64,000 nucleotides of DNA. It comes from Peptostreptococcaceae bacterium. GTDB taxonomy: Bacteria > Bacillota > Clostridia > Peptostreptococcales > Filifactoraceae. Positions 10,301 to 18,542 of this stretch are shown in pieces. The stretch lies in NCBI GenBank assembly GCA_030528605.1, contig JAUMYO010000001.1, forward strand, positions 26,647 through 90,646, given 5' to 3'. The translations under genes were made by a program, and so were the position numbers. Below the pieces are notes generated by a model. It saw nothing but the letters and a program-made list of their open reading frames with translations. It made no database searches and was not told the origin of the DNA. The first letter of the stretch is position 1, and the number at the start of each line of letters is the position of its first letter.

Positions 10301-10769
10301 TGAGGCGATTTGGTATGAACTGAGGTCATCACAAGGAAAGATCTCGGACCGATTGGATATCCAAAAGATCTTTTTTGTAAAAAAGAAGAAGCAAAGGATG
10401 GAGGATTTTTTCCAAGAAATGATCCTTCGTGCCGATCGTTATTATGAGCAGCATGGAGTGTATGAAGAAGGATCTTCGGCACATTGGCTCTCTCTGATGA
10501 GCGAATGCTTCTTCTATTCGGGCGATCTGAATCAGGCAGAAAAGTTTGCGAGGATGTGTCTTGCGCTTCCGCCGGCTGATTTTGATCTCGTGGATCGCTC
10601 GATGGACGCACTCTACATCTTAGGGATGGTGGAAGAGATGCGTGGAGAGTACGACAAGGCACTTGAATACTATGAAGAGATCCATGAAAGATCTTCAAAA
10701 ACTGACTACGCTTTTGCTTTGTTTGAAGAAGCACGCGAGCGGATCAAAAGAAAGATAAAGAAGGTCTGA
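7374..10769 (+). CDS. J-like domain protein with long TPR array
   Basis: A soluble 1131-aa protein. Residues 1-50 (MDIWEILGIEKTKSKDEI, then a helix, then EGFMALRKAYEEA) have the layout of a J domain, but the HPD tripeptide that triggers Hsp70 ATPase is replaced by HNNPEE. This resembles the E. coli DjlB/DjlC relatives of HscC, which read HPEED. The rest is almost wholly helical with many tetratricopeptide repeats, clearest at residues 445-1110 (for example NLDAYITLSNIYLEEGKF and DIYTYIADVYIDLGDHDKA). It follows the hscC-like gene, so the pair probably forms a specialised chaperone with the TPRs selecting clients. Ribosome binding site TAGGAGAG precedes the ATG. The client is unknown. Confidence 0.8.
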   Translation: MDIWEILGIEKTKSKDEIVQAYREQLAHNNPEENQEGFMALRKAYEEAIAYSEGDDDAFEKLIEEMGNIYGCFSKRIDLKRWQEIFQDPLLQRIDSRMEGEVKIIRFLMEHYRLSKEVFSLFAEEFGWRDRMDELGQHFAIGFFNYVFDVIDNGEYYRMDHFDGDDYADYDLFIEKCMDLAGLVQQDDENAKDLIEEIDALEIYHPYYSEIKAEYFIKKNDLAAADEITADLASLYPDNVRLLSLRLRILTKLGRLEEGRHIADMLKQLEPENRMMLLFEIVERGDRDIEAAKDDYYDFNRAYTYGEDAGEIAELLNKKLIPHLESKMEDLTPLDKIALAWGYYEQEQEERAYQFLETFEPMLMEQDLMKEHYKKNELTDRDVKFKYYKLKGYLAVQTERFERAIEDIERWEKLRAEKDLEKDPSGEEDSEAKKQNDITERAALYRSKSYAYSMLGDKEKEKEYIKKIIDMDPRNLDAYITLSNIYLEEGKFEEVVEINTEAMQRNGEVGPLLYLTGLAEFRRERYSDSIRLMDLALEYMPYLTRIYHYKLMMFDGWNLLNEFENQLEELKKSSNEPLSPKLMKLYEIKRDRMKGDLADLRTQIDRLLLTVEEEDEQIGRDDRALIYQEASNIYRDMKSYDAALSYIEKAAAHNPLNRSIELDKGYLLVLLGNYAEAERFYMDLVRRYPNDSVYFIRLAATKSRSNDKKGAIEYYHKALEIDPERYDIYTYIADVYIDLGDHDKATEYKTMMVDKDPGFESYYERANHLYHIGKIDEAYEDLLKAKEYQPYDSDVLTFLARCDMKRRDLKQAEEHYQKALEYFDANRFSLNTYMYLTVKYIREKRYDKVIKTLEKAFELFGEGGVWPVLRLAQAYHWTGDLSKAEENYKKAIRIDPFSAEAHHQYAVYLAQTGRAEMGRAHFERLSREQLTDVNIRRNFGLYCYMTLLDFSEAQKHYQKVLELSGSEADLFVINLFEAIWYELRSSQGKISDRLDIQKIFFVKKKKQRMEDFFQEMILRADRYYEQHGVYEEGSSAHWLSLMSECFFYSGDLNQAEKFARMCLALPPADFDLVDRSMDALYILGMVEEMRGEYDKALEYYEEIHERSSKTDYAFALFEEARERIKRKIKKV

Positions 10770-10957
10770 TCGCTTTTTCGAGCGGATCTTTTGTGAGTGG
10801 ATATATCATCGCTAGGAGATCATATACCGCTCGATCATCTTAAGAGGCGATCGTTCTTGGATAAGCGAGTAGAACCAGAGACCGATCCGATCTTAGCGAT
10901 CGTTTGTAAATCTTTTCTCAAAAAAATAATAAAACGATACATTAAAAAGCAATTATA

Positions 10958-10966
10958 TGCTATAAT
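10958..10966 (+). promoter_or_regulatory. Extended -10 promoter before the BTAD regulator
   Basis: TGCTATAAT (extended -10) 41 bp before the start codon. No good -35 is seen. Confidence 0.45.
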
Positions 10967-11007
10967 GGCTCTAGGAGACATCTTTTAATAGAAATAGGAG
11001 ATTAAAA

Positions 11008-12252
11008 GTGGCAAAAAAACAGCAATCGAAAATAAAAATACAAACCTTTGGTTTTTTTGATCTTTTGATAGAGTCTGAGTCAGCGATCCAAAACTTCGGG
11101 AGCAGCAAAAAGACACTGGCGCTCTTTAAGTTTTTTGTGGCACATATCAATGAAAAGCTGCCAACTCATAAGATCATGGAAGCGAATTTCAGCGAATATA
11201 ATTATTCCGATCCGGGCAATACTTTGCGGGGACATATCCATCGTCTTCGTGCGGTACTCAATACGTTGAACAAACAAGTGAGTTTCAAAGCGTTCAGTGT
11301 GGATTATGTTGCAGATTACTACATTTTTACTGCAAGTAAGGGCTGCAGCATCGACTTTGTCGAATTTCTCTCACTGATAAAAGAAGAACCGACCACGGAA
11401 AGCTCGTCCGGACGAGATCGGCTCGATCGTGTGAAAGAGCTTTATAGAGGTAATTTTTTGCAGGACTCCGAAAATCTTGAGTGGATCAAACCGATCCGTT
11501 TTGAAATGCGTAAGAAGTTTTCGCGTTATATCGATTCGGTATTGGAGCATCTATATGAGAAGCAGGAATATAGCGAGGCACTCGTCGAAGCGGATTCCGT
11601 AATGGAAAAACTCTTCTTTGAAGAGGATTTTCAAGAGTGGTACCTCAAGATCATGATCGCTTTGGAAAAAGCACAGGAAGCGATGGATCATTTCGATTTT
11701 ATGAGTCACCGATTCCAGAGTGAAAAAGGGATGTTGCCTTCCGAAAAACTGTCAGGCCTGTTCAAGAAGATCTCGGAAATGAGTAACAGCGTGTCCAGTA
11801 CCGATTTTTTCACGATCGAGAAAAAATTGCGTCAGACGGAGGCGGGAAGCAGCAATGGAGTATTTGTAAGTTCAAAAGAATTTTTCATGGATCTGTATCG
11901 TTTGGAGGTTCGTCGTAAAAAGCGTCATGGCGACCGGATCACTTCGGTAGGGATCGTCAATATCGCAACGGCAGATTTTCGAGATATGAAAAAAGAAGAG
12001 GTCCGCATCGTTCAAGATGAATTGACGGAACTGATCTCCAAAACGATCCGTGCACAGGATGTGATGACGATCCTTAATGACAGCCAAGTCGCATTTATGC
12101 TTTTTGATGCTCTGGATACGACTGTTGTCGATGTGGATGAACGAATGAAGACGGAACTGAATCGGATCCGAGAAGAATATAAGCTCGTGATCACGATCAG
12201 TTATAAAACGATCACTGCCGGCAATGAATTTTCAGGGGAATTGACACTATAA
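11008..12252 (+). CDS. BTAD-domain transcriptional regulator with degenerate GGDEF-like C terminus
   Basis: Probable regulator of the SARP/AfsR-like class. Residues 10-105 look like a winged-helix DNA-binding domain, and residues 115-250 contain a helical bacterial transcriptional activator domain (LYRGNFL, then EWIKPIRFEMRKKFSRYI and TPR-like helices). Residues 285-410 have the fold pattern of a nucleotide cyclase half (FFMDLYRLEVRRKKRHGDR ... AQDVMTILNDSQVAFML) without a GGDEF signature, so it is probably non-catalytic and may sense or dimerise. GTG start with TAGGAG 8 bases upstream. A strong terminator follows, so the gene is monocistronic. It sits between a chaperone pair and a signalling cluster; its targets are not evident. 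Confidence 0.7.
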   Translation: MAKKQQSKIKIQTFGFFDLLIESESAIQNFGSSKKTLALFKFFVAHINEKLPTHKIMEANFSEYNYSDPGNTLRGHIHRLRAVLNTLNKQVSFKAFSVDYVADYYIFTASKGCSIDFVEFLSLIKEEPTTESSSGRDRLDRVKELYRGNFLQDSENLEWIKPIRFEMRKKFSRYIDSVLEHLYEKQEYSEALVEADSVMEKLFFEEDFQEWYLKIMIALEKAQEAMDHFDFMSHRFQSEKGMLPSEKLSGLFKKISEMSNSVSSTDFFTIEKKLRQTEAGSSNGVFVSSKEFFMDLYRLEVRRKKRHGDRITSVGIVNIATADFRDMKKEEVRIVQDELTELISKTIRAQDVMTILNDSQVAFMLFDALDTTVVDVDERMKTELNRIREEYKLVITISYKTITAGNEFSGELTL

Positions 12253-12262
12253 TGATGAATGG

Positions 12263-12306
12263 AGCCTCGATATTGGATGAACGATCCGATCATCGAGGCT
12301 TTTTTT
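12263..12306 (+). terminator. Terminator after the BTAD regulator
   Basis: Stem AGCCTCGAT/ATCGAGGCT, 9 bp, 20-nt loop, T6. Confidence 0.9.
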
Positions 12307-12636
12307 GTAAATAGCGGTACAAAAGATCGGAGGACCTTGTCGATCCACAGAACATGGGCAGGACAGGGATCTGTAACGCAAAATTCGTTTACGGCGGAGG
12401 AGATCGGACGGATATTTCTAAAAAGACAACTATGACACGAATATACGATCCCAATACCGCCGAGTCGAAGATCGCGAGCTGCCACCGAGACCTCATTGAA
12501 AATCGCAAGAAGAGGCGCAAAGGGATCTGGAATGATATTTTGTATTTAACGGTCTTGACCCGTAGATCGTTTGGTTACAGGAAAAGATTTTTTCCGGTAT
12601 GATAAAGCAAAGTTATCGGATCGATAGGGAGTTTTT
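12307..12636. other. Gene-free stretch before the signalling cluster
   Basis: No gene with a ribosome binding site and no repeat copy was found. A possible promoter lies near its end (GTTACA at 12574-12579, 18-bp spacer, TATGAT at 12598-12603), well placed for the gene at 12637. Confidence 0.4.
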
Positions 12637-15108
12637 ATGGAGGGAAAGTTATTTTACAAGATCTTTGTTTTGCCGATCATTATCAGTTGTATTTTTATGA
12701 TCACGAGCCATGCGGAAGGAACGACCGAGGAGAACAAAACGATCTACTTGGGGACGAGATCCCATGATACTTACCGGAATGTGATCGAAGAAGTCTTGCC
12801 GCAGTATCGGGTGATACAGCAGACGCATCCGGCAACGCAAGCCTTTTTGGAAGAAGGGACAGGGCTTGTGACGATCGATGTGATCGCACAGATGCTCTTA
12901 CGCTCCGGTCGAGACAAGTATCATTGGTATCCTCAAAGCAGGGCGACTGTAGTGATCGCGATAGATACGAATCGGACAGAGGGGACGATCGACGGGTGGA
13001 ACGACGTGATATACAGCGATGCGACAGTCGGAATGAGTGATGAATTTATTGAGGCGGGCTGTATCATCACATCGATGGCGTATGGATTGGATAATGAGTC
13101 GCCTTCTCCTGAACAGGCGGTAAAGCATTTGGCGGATCTTTATGATCGCAAGAGGTTACGGTTCAACGATCTTGATGCACCGATCCTCATTTTGTTCGAC
13201 TATCAGGCAGCGGCTTTGGAGCGATCCGGTCAGGATCGTGTGATCGTCGTGCCCGAAGAAGGGACCTATACTTTTGATCGAGGGATCATCTCAAAGGTCG
13301 AGCTCCGTTTTCCTTCCGATCTGGATCTCATTATGGCTCGAGAGGGTCTTTGTACGATCGGATCGTGCGAAAGCGGGGATCACTATCCGAGCATTGCTGA
13401 CTATCAGCGTGCAGTATACCCGAAGGATCCGGAATATATACATAAAGAGTTGATCAATACGAGAGAGTACCTCAACCGAGAGATCTATGGAACGCATGTA
13501 GTGATCGCCGCAACAGCGATCGAATACACCCTCTCGGCATTAGTGCCGATCGTTTTGTTCGTTTTTTGGATCGGATCTTGTCAGATGAGATCGATGCAAA
13601 AGAATGTCTCGTATGCACTTTTAGTGATCGGTGTGTGCATGGTCCTATGGATGTCGGTACGTTTTTTCAAATGGCAGGTCTCCACGATCAGTTTGGCGAA
13701 CCGATATTTTTGGTATTCCTATTATATTTTTATGTTGTCGATAACTAATTTTTTCCTATGGATGTCCACATCCGTCAATTCGTTGGAAGAAAAGGTGGCT
13801 TTTCCGCGATGGTTTAAGGCTCTGTTGTTGTATGAATCGTTCCTCCTGTTACTGGTATTTACGAACGATCTTCATCAATGGGTGTTTGTGTTTGATAGAG
13901 GTGCGGATTTTTGGGAGAAGGATTATACTTACAACTGGGGATATTATCTGGTCTATAGCAGTTCTTTTTTGAGTTTGATCGCCGGCGTTTTTGTCTTGGC
14001 TTTTCGCGTTTGGCGAAGTCCCAAACGAGTGCGGATCTTGATGCCGATCATTGTACTGATACTTATGAGTGCTTATACGATCTTGTATATCAAGCGCGTT
14101 CCGTGGGCTTTTTATGGAGACCTGTCCCTGATGATCTGTCTTTTTACGCTTTCCTTTGGAGAGGCGGCTATGCGGACCGGACTGATCCTGGTCAACACCA
14201 AATATGTTATGTTGTTTGACAATTCCTCCTTAAATATGAAGATCATTTCTCGTGAAGGGGAAGTGGCATATTCTTCCGATCCCAAAGAAGAGATCTCTCA
14301 AGAAAGGATGAAACGACTTCTGGAAGAGGAAGGTCCTCAGGTAATGGAAGTCGGCGAAGATCTGCTCCTTCACTCGGACCCGATCACCGGCGGAAAGATC
14401 CTTTGGCATGAAGACATCCGTGAGATCCGAGAGTTGCAAAAAAAAGTACAAAATTCCGTTGAAAAGATCAAACGGACCAATGAGATGCTTGAAAAACGAT
14501 CGATCATACAAGCCAAGCAGGAAGCGGTCAATGCCAAGGTGCTGCTTCACAGTCAGTTGAACCAAGAGATCGGGGATAAACTTCTTCGGCTGGATCATTT
14601 GGCAAATGAGCTGAAGGTCCTTGAGCAAGAAGGGGATGACTCTCGGTATGAGCAAGTCCTCGCGCTGATCAGTTTGACAGCGATCTATATCAAGCGTCGT
14701 TGCAATCTGTTGTTTTATGTGGAACAAAAATATATGTCCTCTGACGCGATCGTTACTTACCTCAGCGAGATCTTGGAGTTTGCCGCTCATACCGGACTCC
14801 GGAGCGCACCGATCCTGTCGCTGAAGGATGAGATCGAGACGCAGAGCGGGATCTTGTTATATGATTTTTGTTTTTCGATCCTGGACCTTCTGATACGTGG
14901 CGATATTTATGAATTGATGCTTCATCTCTATACAGAGAACGATACGATCTGTCTTAGGGTGATCGCAGAAGCGGATCTTGCCGCATATCGTCCGTCGGAA
15001 AAGATCGAAGCCCAAATGTTTCAGCTGAATGCAAGCTTTGCCCAAAAACATCTGGGAGAAGCACAGAGTATCCAGCTGGAGATCCCGATGTTGGAGAAGG
15101 AGATCTGA
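12637..15108 (+). CDS. Membrane sensor with degenerate histidine kinase region
   Basis: An 823-aa protein. Residues 1-27 form a signal peptide ending near SHA-EG. Residues 30-280 look like an extracytoplasmic solute-binding-type domain. About seven membrane helices follow (residues 290-520), as in 7TM sensor kinases, then a PAS-like linker and a coiled coil. The last 200 residues resemble a kinase core in which the dimerisation helix reads LLHSQLNQEIGDKLLRL, and the ATPase region has lost the N box (LYDFCFSILDLLIRG in place of REAxxNAxxHG) and the G boxes. I infer a pseudokinase that senses a ligand and controls the true kinase encoded 1 bp downstream. AGGGAG precedes the ATG. Ligand unknown. 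Confidence 0.7.
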   Translation: MEGKLFYKIFVLPIIISCIFMITSHAEGTTEENKTIYLGTRSHDTYRNVIEEVLPQYRVIQQTHPATQAFLEEGTGLVTIDVIAQMLLRSGRDKYHWYPQSRATVVIAIDTNRTEGTIDGWNDVIYSDATVGMSDEFIEAGCIITSMAYGLDNESPSPEQAVKHLADLYDRKRLRFNDLDAPILILFDYQAAALERSGQDRVIVVPEEGTYTFDRGIISKVELRFPSDLDLIMAREGLCTIGSCESGDHYPSIADYQRAVYPKDPEYIHKELINTREYLNREIYGTHVVIAATAIEYTLSALVPIVLFVFWIGSCQMRSMQKNVSYALLVIGVCMVLWMSVRFFKWQVSTISLANRYFWYSYYIFMLSITNFFLWMSTSVNSLEEKVAFPRWFKALLLYESFLLLLVFTNDLHQWVFVFDRGADFWEKDYTYNWGYYLVYSSSFLSLIAGVFVLAFRVWRSPKRVRILMPIIVLILMSAYTILYIKRVPWAFYGDLSLMICLFTLSFGEAAMRTGLILVNTKYVMLFDNSSLNMKIISREGEVAYSSDPKEEISQERMKRLLEEEGPQVMEVGEDLLLHSDPITGGKILWHEDIREIRELQKKVQNSVEKIKRTNEMLEKRSIIQAKQEAVNAKVLLHSQLNQEIGDKLLRLDHLANELKVLEQEGDDSRYEQVLALISLTAIYIKRRCNLLFYVEQKYMSSDAIVTYLSEILEFAAHTGLRSAPILSLKDEIETQSGILLYDFCFSILDLLIRGDIYELMLHLYTENDTICLRVIAEADLAAYRPSEKIEAQMFQLNASFAQKHLGEAQSIQLEIPMLEKEI

Positions 15109-15109
15109 A

Positions 15110-16558
15110 ATGCATGATTTTTATATGATGGAGAGGTGGGTCCGGATCGGTATAAGTTTTTTGGGACTGATCACACTGATCTCGCAAGCGATCCATATCG
15201 TCTTTGCATCAAAAAGGATCGATCGCAAAAATTATCGGATCCGCCAACTGTTTGAATACACCGTATTGGGGAATGTACTGATCCTTGCGACCATCCCGCC
15301 GATGTTGAACTTCATTCTTCGTGATGGGTTTTTACCCTCGACGGTTCTTGGAAGAGAAAGAGTGATCGCGTTTTTGTGTCTGTGTGTCATCACTCTTTTG
15401 CGCGTAGCGATCGCACATGAATTTTTGCCGATCGTGAATCTGCCGGCAATGATCCCGATGATGCCAAATTTTGAGACCTTGCTTGGAAAAGGCTTTTTTG
15501 TCTATTATGGATTTCTTATGGTCTACTTTTTGGCAAGGAACATCTATTTTATACAGGAAGATCATCGGATGATCCGTCAAAGCATATCGGTCTGGTCGAT
15601 CAAAGAGGCATTGGATTCTTTGCGATCGGGGATCTTGTTTTGCCAGCATGACGGATCGACCTTACTGATCAATCGCAGGATGAAAAAATTGATGAATCAG
15701 TTTGGGGGAGGATTTTCCAATGACGGGCTAAAGTGGTTTGAGGACCTGGATCATTATGCGCAATGTCCGGTGAAGAGCGGATCGTTTGACGAAAAACGAG
15801 CGGTCCTAAGTTTTGACGGAAAGGTTTTTTGGCATTTTACAAAAGAACGACTGGAGATCGGAAATAAGATCTATTGGCAGATCGTCGCGACGGATGTCAC
15901 GGAACGATGGGATCTGGTCCGTGAACTGGAGGAACAGGACCGGCTCCTGCGAAACAAGAGTATCGAGCTCAACCACATGATCTCAAATATGTTTCAGATA
16001 CAGCGAGAGCAGGAAAAAAATCGCCTCAGAGGAAAGCTTCACGATGTATTGAGTCAGAGGATCACTCTGTTTCAGCGATGGATGCAAAGCGATGAGCTTC
16101 CGACGGCAGAGCAGATCGTGCAATTAGTAAGTACGCTGAGCCATGGATTCGATGCGGAAGTGGAAGAATATTCCCAAGACAGCCTACAGGTAGTCATTCG
16201 ACATTTTGAGGATATCGGGATCCGGGTCCACATAGAAGGGAAGCTTCCGCCGGAACCGTTGTTTGCGGGGACCTTTGTCCTGATCATTCGAGAAGCGGTC
16301 ACCAATGCGGTCCGTCATGGTTTGGCAGACCGGGTATTCATCGATCTGCTGCAAAATGAAAAGGAGTATGTTTTGAAGGTCCGCAACGATGGTGTGCAGA
16401 GTGAGCAAGAGTTAAAATATGGAAATGGTCTTCGTATCATGGAGGAGCGACTCAAAGCGGTGGGAGGTTTTCTGTCCGTTGAAGTTACTGCGAGTTTTCT
16501 GTTGACGGCGATCATTCCGAGGGAGGGGGCTTATGATCAGAGTAGGGATCATAGATGA
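15110..16558 (+). CDS. Sensor histidine kinase (HisKA_3 type)
   Basis: Membrane histidine kinase of the NarX/DesK class. The N-terminal 190 residues carry about six membrane helices, followed by a PAS-like region (residues 195-290). The phospho-acceptor helix reads RGKLHDVLSQR with the histidine at residue 311. The ATPase domain has an N box REAVTNAVRHG near residue 394 and a G box YGNGLRIMEERL. I start at ATG 15110, preceded by GGAGAAGGAGA, rather than at upstream in-frame codons inside the previous gene. The gene begins one base after the pseudokinase stop and overlaps the response regulator by 26 bp, so the three form one unit. Confidence 0.85.
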   Translation: MHDFYMMERWVRIGISFLGLITLISQAIHIVFASKRIDRKNYRIRQLFEYTVLGNVLILATIPPMLNFILRDGFLPSTVLGRERVIAFLCLCVITLLRVAIAHEFLPIVNLPAMIPMMPNFETLLGKGFFVYYGFLMVYFLARNIYFIQEDHRMIRQSISVWSIKEALDSLRSGILFCQHDGSTLLINRRMKKLMNQFGGGFSNDGLKWFEDLDHYAQCPVKSGSFDEKRAVLSFDGKVFWHFTKERLEIGNKIYWQIVATDVTERWDLVRELEEQDRLLRNKSIELNHMISNMFQIQREQEKNRLRGKLHDVLSQRITLFQRWMQSDELPTAEQIVQLVSTLSHGFDAEVEEYSQDSLQVVIRHFEDIGIRVHIEGKLPPEPLFAGTFVLIIREAVTNAVRHGLADRVFIDLLQNEKEYVLKVRNDGVQSEQELKYGNGLRIMEERLKAVGGFLSVEVTASFLLTAIIPREGAYDQSRDHR

Positions 16559-17150
16559 TCATGCATCGATAAGAGATTCATACAAGATGGCTTTGGAGAG
16601 ACTCGGTGATTTTGAGGTGATCGGAAGCCTATCTTCCGCTTCGTTGGCGGATATATGGTGTCAAAAAAATAAGCCGGATCTTGTGCTTATGGATATTTGT
16701 ACGGAAGGGGAGGAATCAGGTCTGGAGGTGACCCGCCTGATCAAACAAAATTCTCCTGAAGTCAAAGTGATCGTTATGACGGGGTTTGACGAGATCTCCT
16801 ACATTCCTCGTGCGAAAGAAGTAGGAGCGGACGGTTTTGTGTATAAGAGTAAAAGTTTTGAATATCTTATTTTTGTGATCCGATCGGTGATGAATGGGGA
16901 GAAAATATTTCCCGAACCGGTCGGAATAAGCGTTCCGAAGGGAGATGCCCCGCTGACGGAGCGTGAGATCGTTATTCTCCGTCTGTTGTGCAAGAACTAC
17001 TCCAGACAAGAGATCGCAGAGGAATTGTTCATCAGTGAATTCACCGTGAAGCGTCATATGGCGAATATGCTCCAAAAAACGGGATTCCGCAACATCATGT
17101 CGCTGGTAGTCCATATGATATCCAATGGATGGATCAACCCGCATATATGA
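16533..17150 (+). CDS. NarL/LuxR-family response regulator
   Basis: DNA-binding partner of the kinase that it overlaps. The receiver domain has the acidic pair D8-D9, the phospho-acceptor D54 in VLMDIC, T83 and K105. A LuxR-type helix-turn-helix follows (LTEREIVILRLL, then SRQEIAEELFISEFTVKRH) in residues 138-200. Length 205 aa, normal for the family. The start follows GGGAGGGGG. Targets are unknown; the genes just downstream are obvious candidates. Confidence 0.9.
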   Translation: MIRVGIIDDHASIRDSYKMALERLGDFEVIGSLSSASLADIWCQKNKPDLVLMDICTEGEESGLEVTRLIKQNSPEVKVIVMTGFDEISYIPRAKEVGADGFVYKSKSFEYLIFVIRSVMNGEKIFPEPVGISVPKGDAPLTEREIVILRLLCKNYSRQEIAEELFISEFTVKRHMANMLQKTGFRNIMSLVVHMISNGWINPHI

Positions 17151-17264
17151 AATAAAAATGGTTCTTTTAGACTATATGAAAGAGAGAGATCTTGGGGTAT
17201 CATATAAGAGAGGGATGGTATTAGAAAAAGACTATGAGGTGCATTGCACGGAAAGGAGGCTTTC

Positions 17265-17645
17265 TTGCAAAGGATATTATTGGGATTGCATCGGAAGTTA
17301 TTAGCGCAATCGATCGCTGAAACGATGAGAGAGGACGCTCGTTTTGTATTCTATACCGAGTATTGTGCAAAAAATATTCCTTTGGCGATCCAAAATTATG
17401 ATATTGAGATCGCCGTGATCGAAGTACCGGAAAGCGGATCGGATCCTGCGGGGGAAAAGCTTGAGCTATGCAGAGAGATCGCAAAAGCTTCACCGGGCTG
17501 TAAATTGTTGCTTATGTGTTCGGAAGACAGCGAGCAGAGCAAGAGAGCGATGGTCGAAGCGAAGCAAAAAGGGGAGATCGAAGATTTTGTTTTCTATGAT
17601 TCCAGTTTGGAATATCTGATCACTAAACTGGAGTCGATGAAATAA
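17265..17645 (+). CDS. Receiver-like protein lacking the phospho-acceptor
   Basis: A 126-aa protein with the length and alpha/beta pattern of a stand-alone receiver domain (MQRILLGLHRKLL, EIAVIEVPE, CKLLLMCSEDS, IEDFVFYDSS). The strand that should end in the phosphorylated aspartate reads AVIEVPES, and the N-terminal acidic pair is absent, so it is probably not phosphorylated in the usual way. I start at TTG 17265 because GGAAAGGAGG lies 5 bases before it; an in-frame TTG at 17244 lacks such a site. It follows the response regulator by 114 bp and may act as an accessory or antagonist of that system. That role is an inference. Confidence 0.55.
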   Translation: MQRILLGLHRKLLAQSIAETMREDARFVFYTEYCAKNIPLAIQNYDIEIAVIEVPESGSDPAGEKLELCREIAKASPGCKLLLMCSEDSEQSKRAMVEAKQKGEIEDFVFYDSSLEYLITKLESMK

Positions 17646-17681
17646 ACAATGTTTTGAATGATATTATTTTTTGGAGGTATT

Positions 17682-18368
17682 ATGAAAAAATATGAAATTT
17701 TAGGGGGAAATCTTCCGGTGGTCGTATGTGAACTTGCAGCAGGAGAGTCGATGATCACGGAAAAGGGAAGTATGAGCTGGATGTCACCGAACATGAAGAT
17801 GGAGACGACTTCAAACGGAGGAGTAAAGAAGATGCTCGGAAGAGTATTTTCGGGAGAGTCTGCGTTCCAAAATCGCTATACGGCTGAGGGGTCGGACGGT
17901 ATGATCGCCTTTGCTTCAAGCTTTCCAGGGTCGATAAAGGCTTTTGATATCGCGCCGGGGAGATCGGTGATCGTACAGAAATCCGCTTTTTTAGCTTCCG
18001 AGCCGTCGGTAGAGCTTTCGATGTTTTTTCAAAAAAGTTTGGGGAAAGGACTGTTCGGAGGAGAGGGCTTCGTGATGCAAAAACTTAGCGGACAGGGAGT
18101 CGCCTTTATCGAGATCGACGGTCATGGAGTAGAATATGATCTGAAGGCGGGAGAGTCCATGGTCATCGATACCGGCTATCTGGTGGCGATGGATGAAACT
18201 TGTACGATGGAAGTGGTGACGGTTCCGGGGATCAAAAATATTCTTTTCGGAGGAGAAGGATTGTTCAATACCGTTGTGAAAGGACCGGGGAAGATCATTC
18301 TTCAAACGATGCCGATCTTTAACGTCGCATCGGTACTGATCCCGTATATGCCGACCGGAGGGAAATAG
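17682..18368 (+). CDS. TIGR00266/AIM24 family protein
   Basis: A 228-aa member of the AIM24 (DUF124) family, a beta-rich trimeric-looking fold of unknown biochemical role. It shows the family's glycine-rich pattern: ESMITEKGSMSWMS at the start, FPGSIKAFDI, the repeated SVIVQKSAFLAS segment and FGGEGLFNTVVKGPG near the end. ATG 17682 is chosen because TTGGAGG lies directly upstream; an earlier in-frame ATG at 17658 has none. A terminator follows. It may belong to the signalling cluster by position only. Confidence 0.85.
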   Translation: MKKYEILGGNLPVVVCELAAGESMITEKGSMSWMSPNMKMETTSNGGVKKMLGRVFSGESAFQNRYTAEGSDGMIAFASSFPGSIKAFDIAPGRSVIVQKSAFLASEPSVELSMFFQKSLGKGLFGGEGFVMQKLSGQGVAFIEIDGHGVEYDLKAGESMVIDTGYLVAMDETCTMEVVTVPGIKNILFGGEGLFNTVVKGPGKIILQTMPIFNVASVLIPYMPTGGK

Positions 18369-18392
18369 ATCATTCATTTCGATAAGGATAGA

Positions 18393-18423
18393 GAGCTTGT
18401 TTTATATAGCAGGCTCTTTTTTT
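18393..18423 (+). terminator. Terminator after the AIM24 gene
   Basis: Stem GAGCTTG/CAGGCTC (one G-U pair), 10-nt loop, T7. Confidence 0.8.
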
Positions 18424-18542
18424 GAAGTCGTGATAAGGGAATAGCATCGATCAAAAAGCCTTTTTGTGATCAAAAAGCTTTGGATTATCAAAGATAGACT
18501 AGGGGTATAACTCACTAGAAACGAGAAATCACAGGAGGATGT

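Noticed and set aside
12354..12602. 82-codon frame between the BTAD gene and the pseudokinase gene
   Set aside because: No ribosome binding site, biased composition and no resemblance to any protein.
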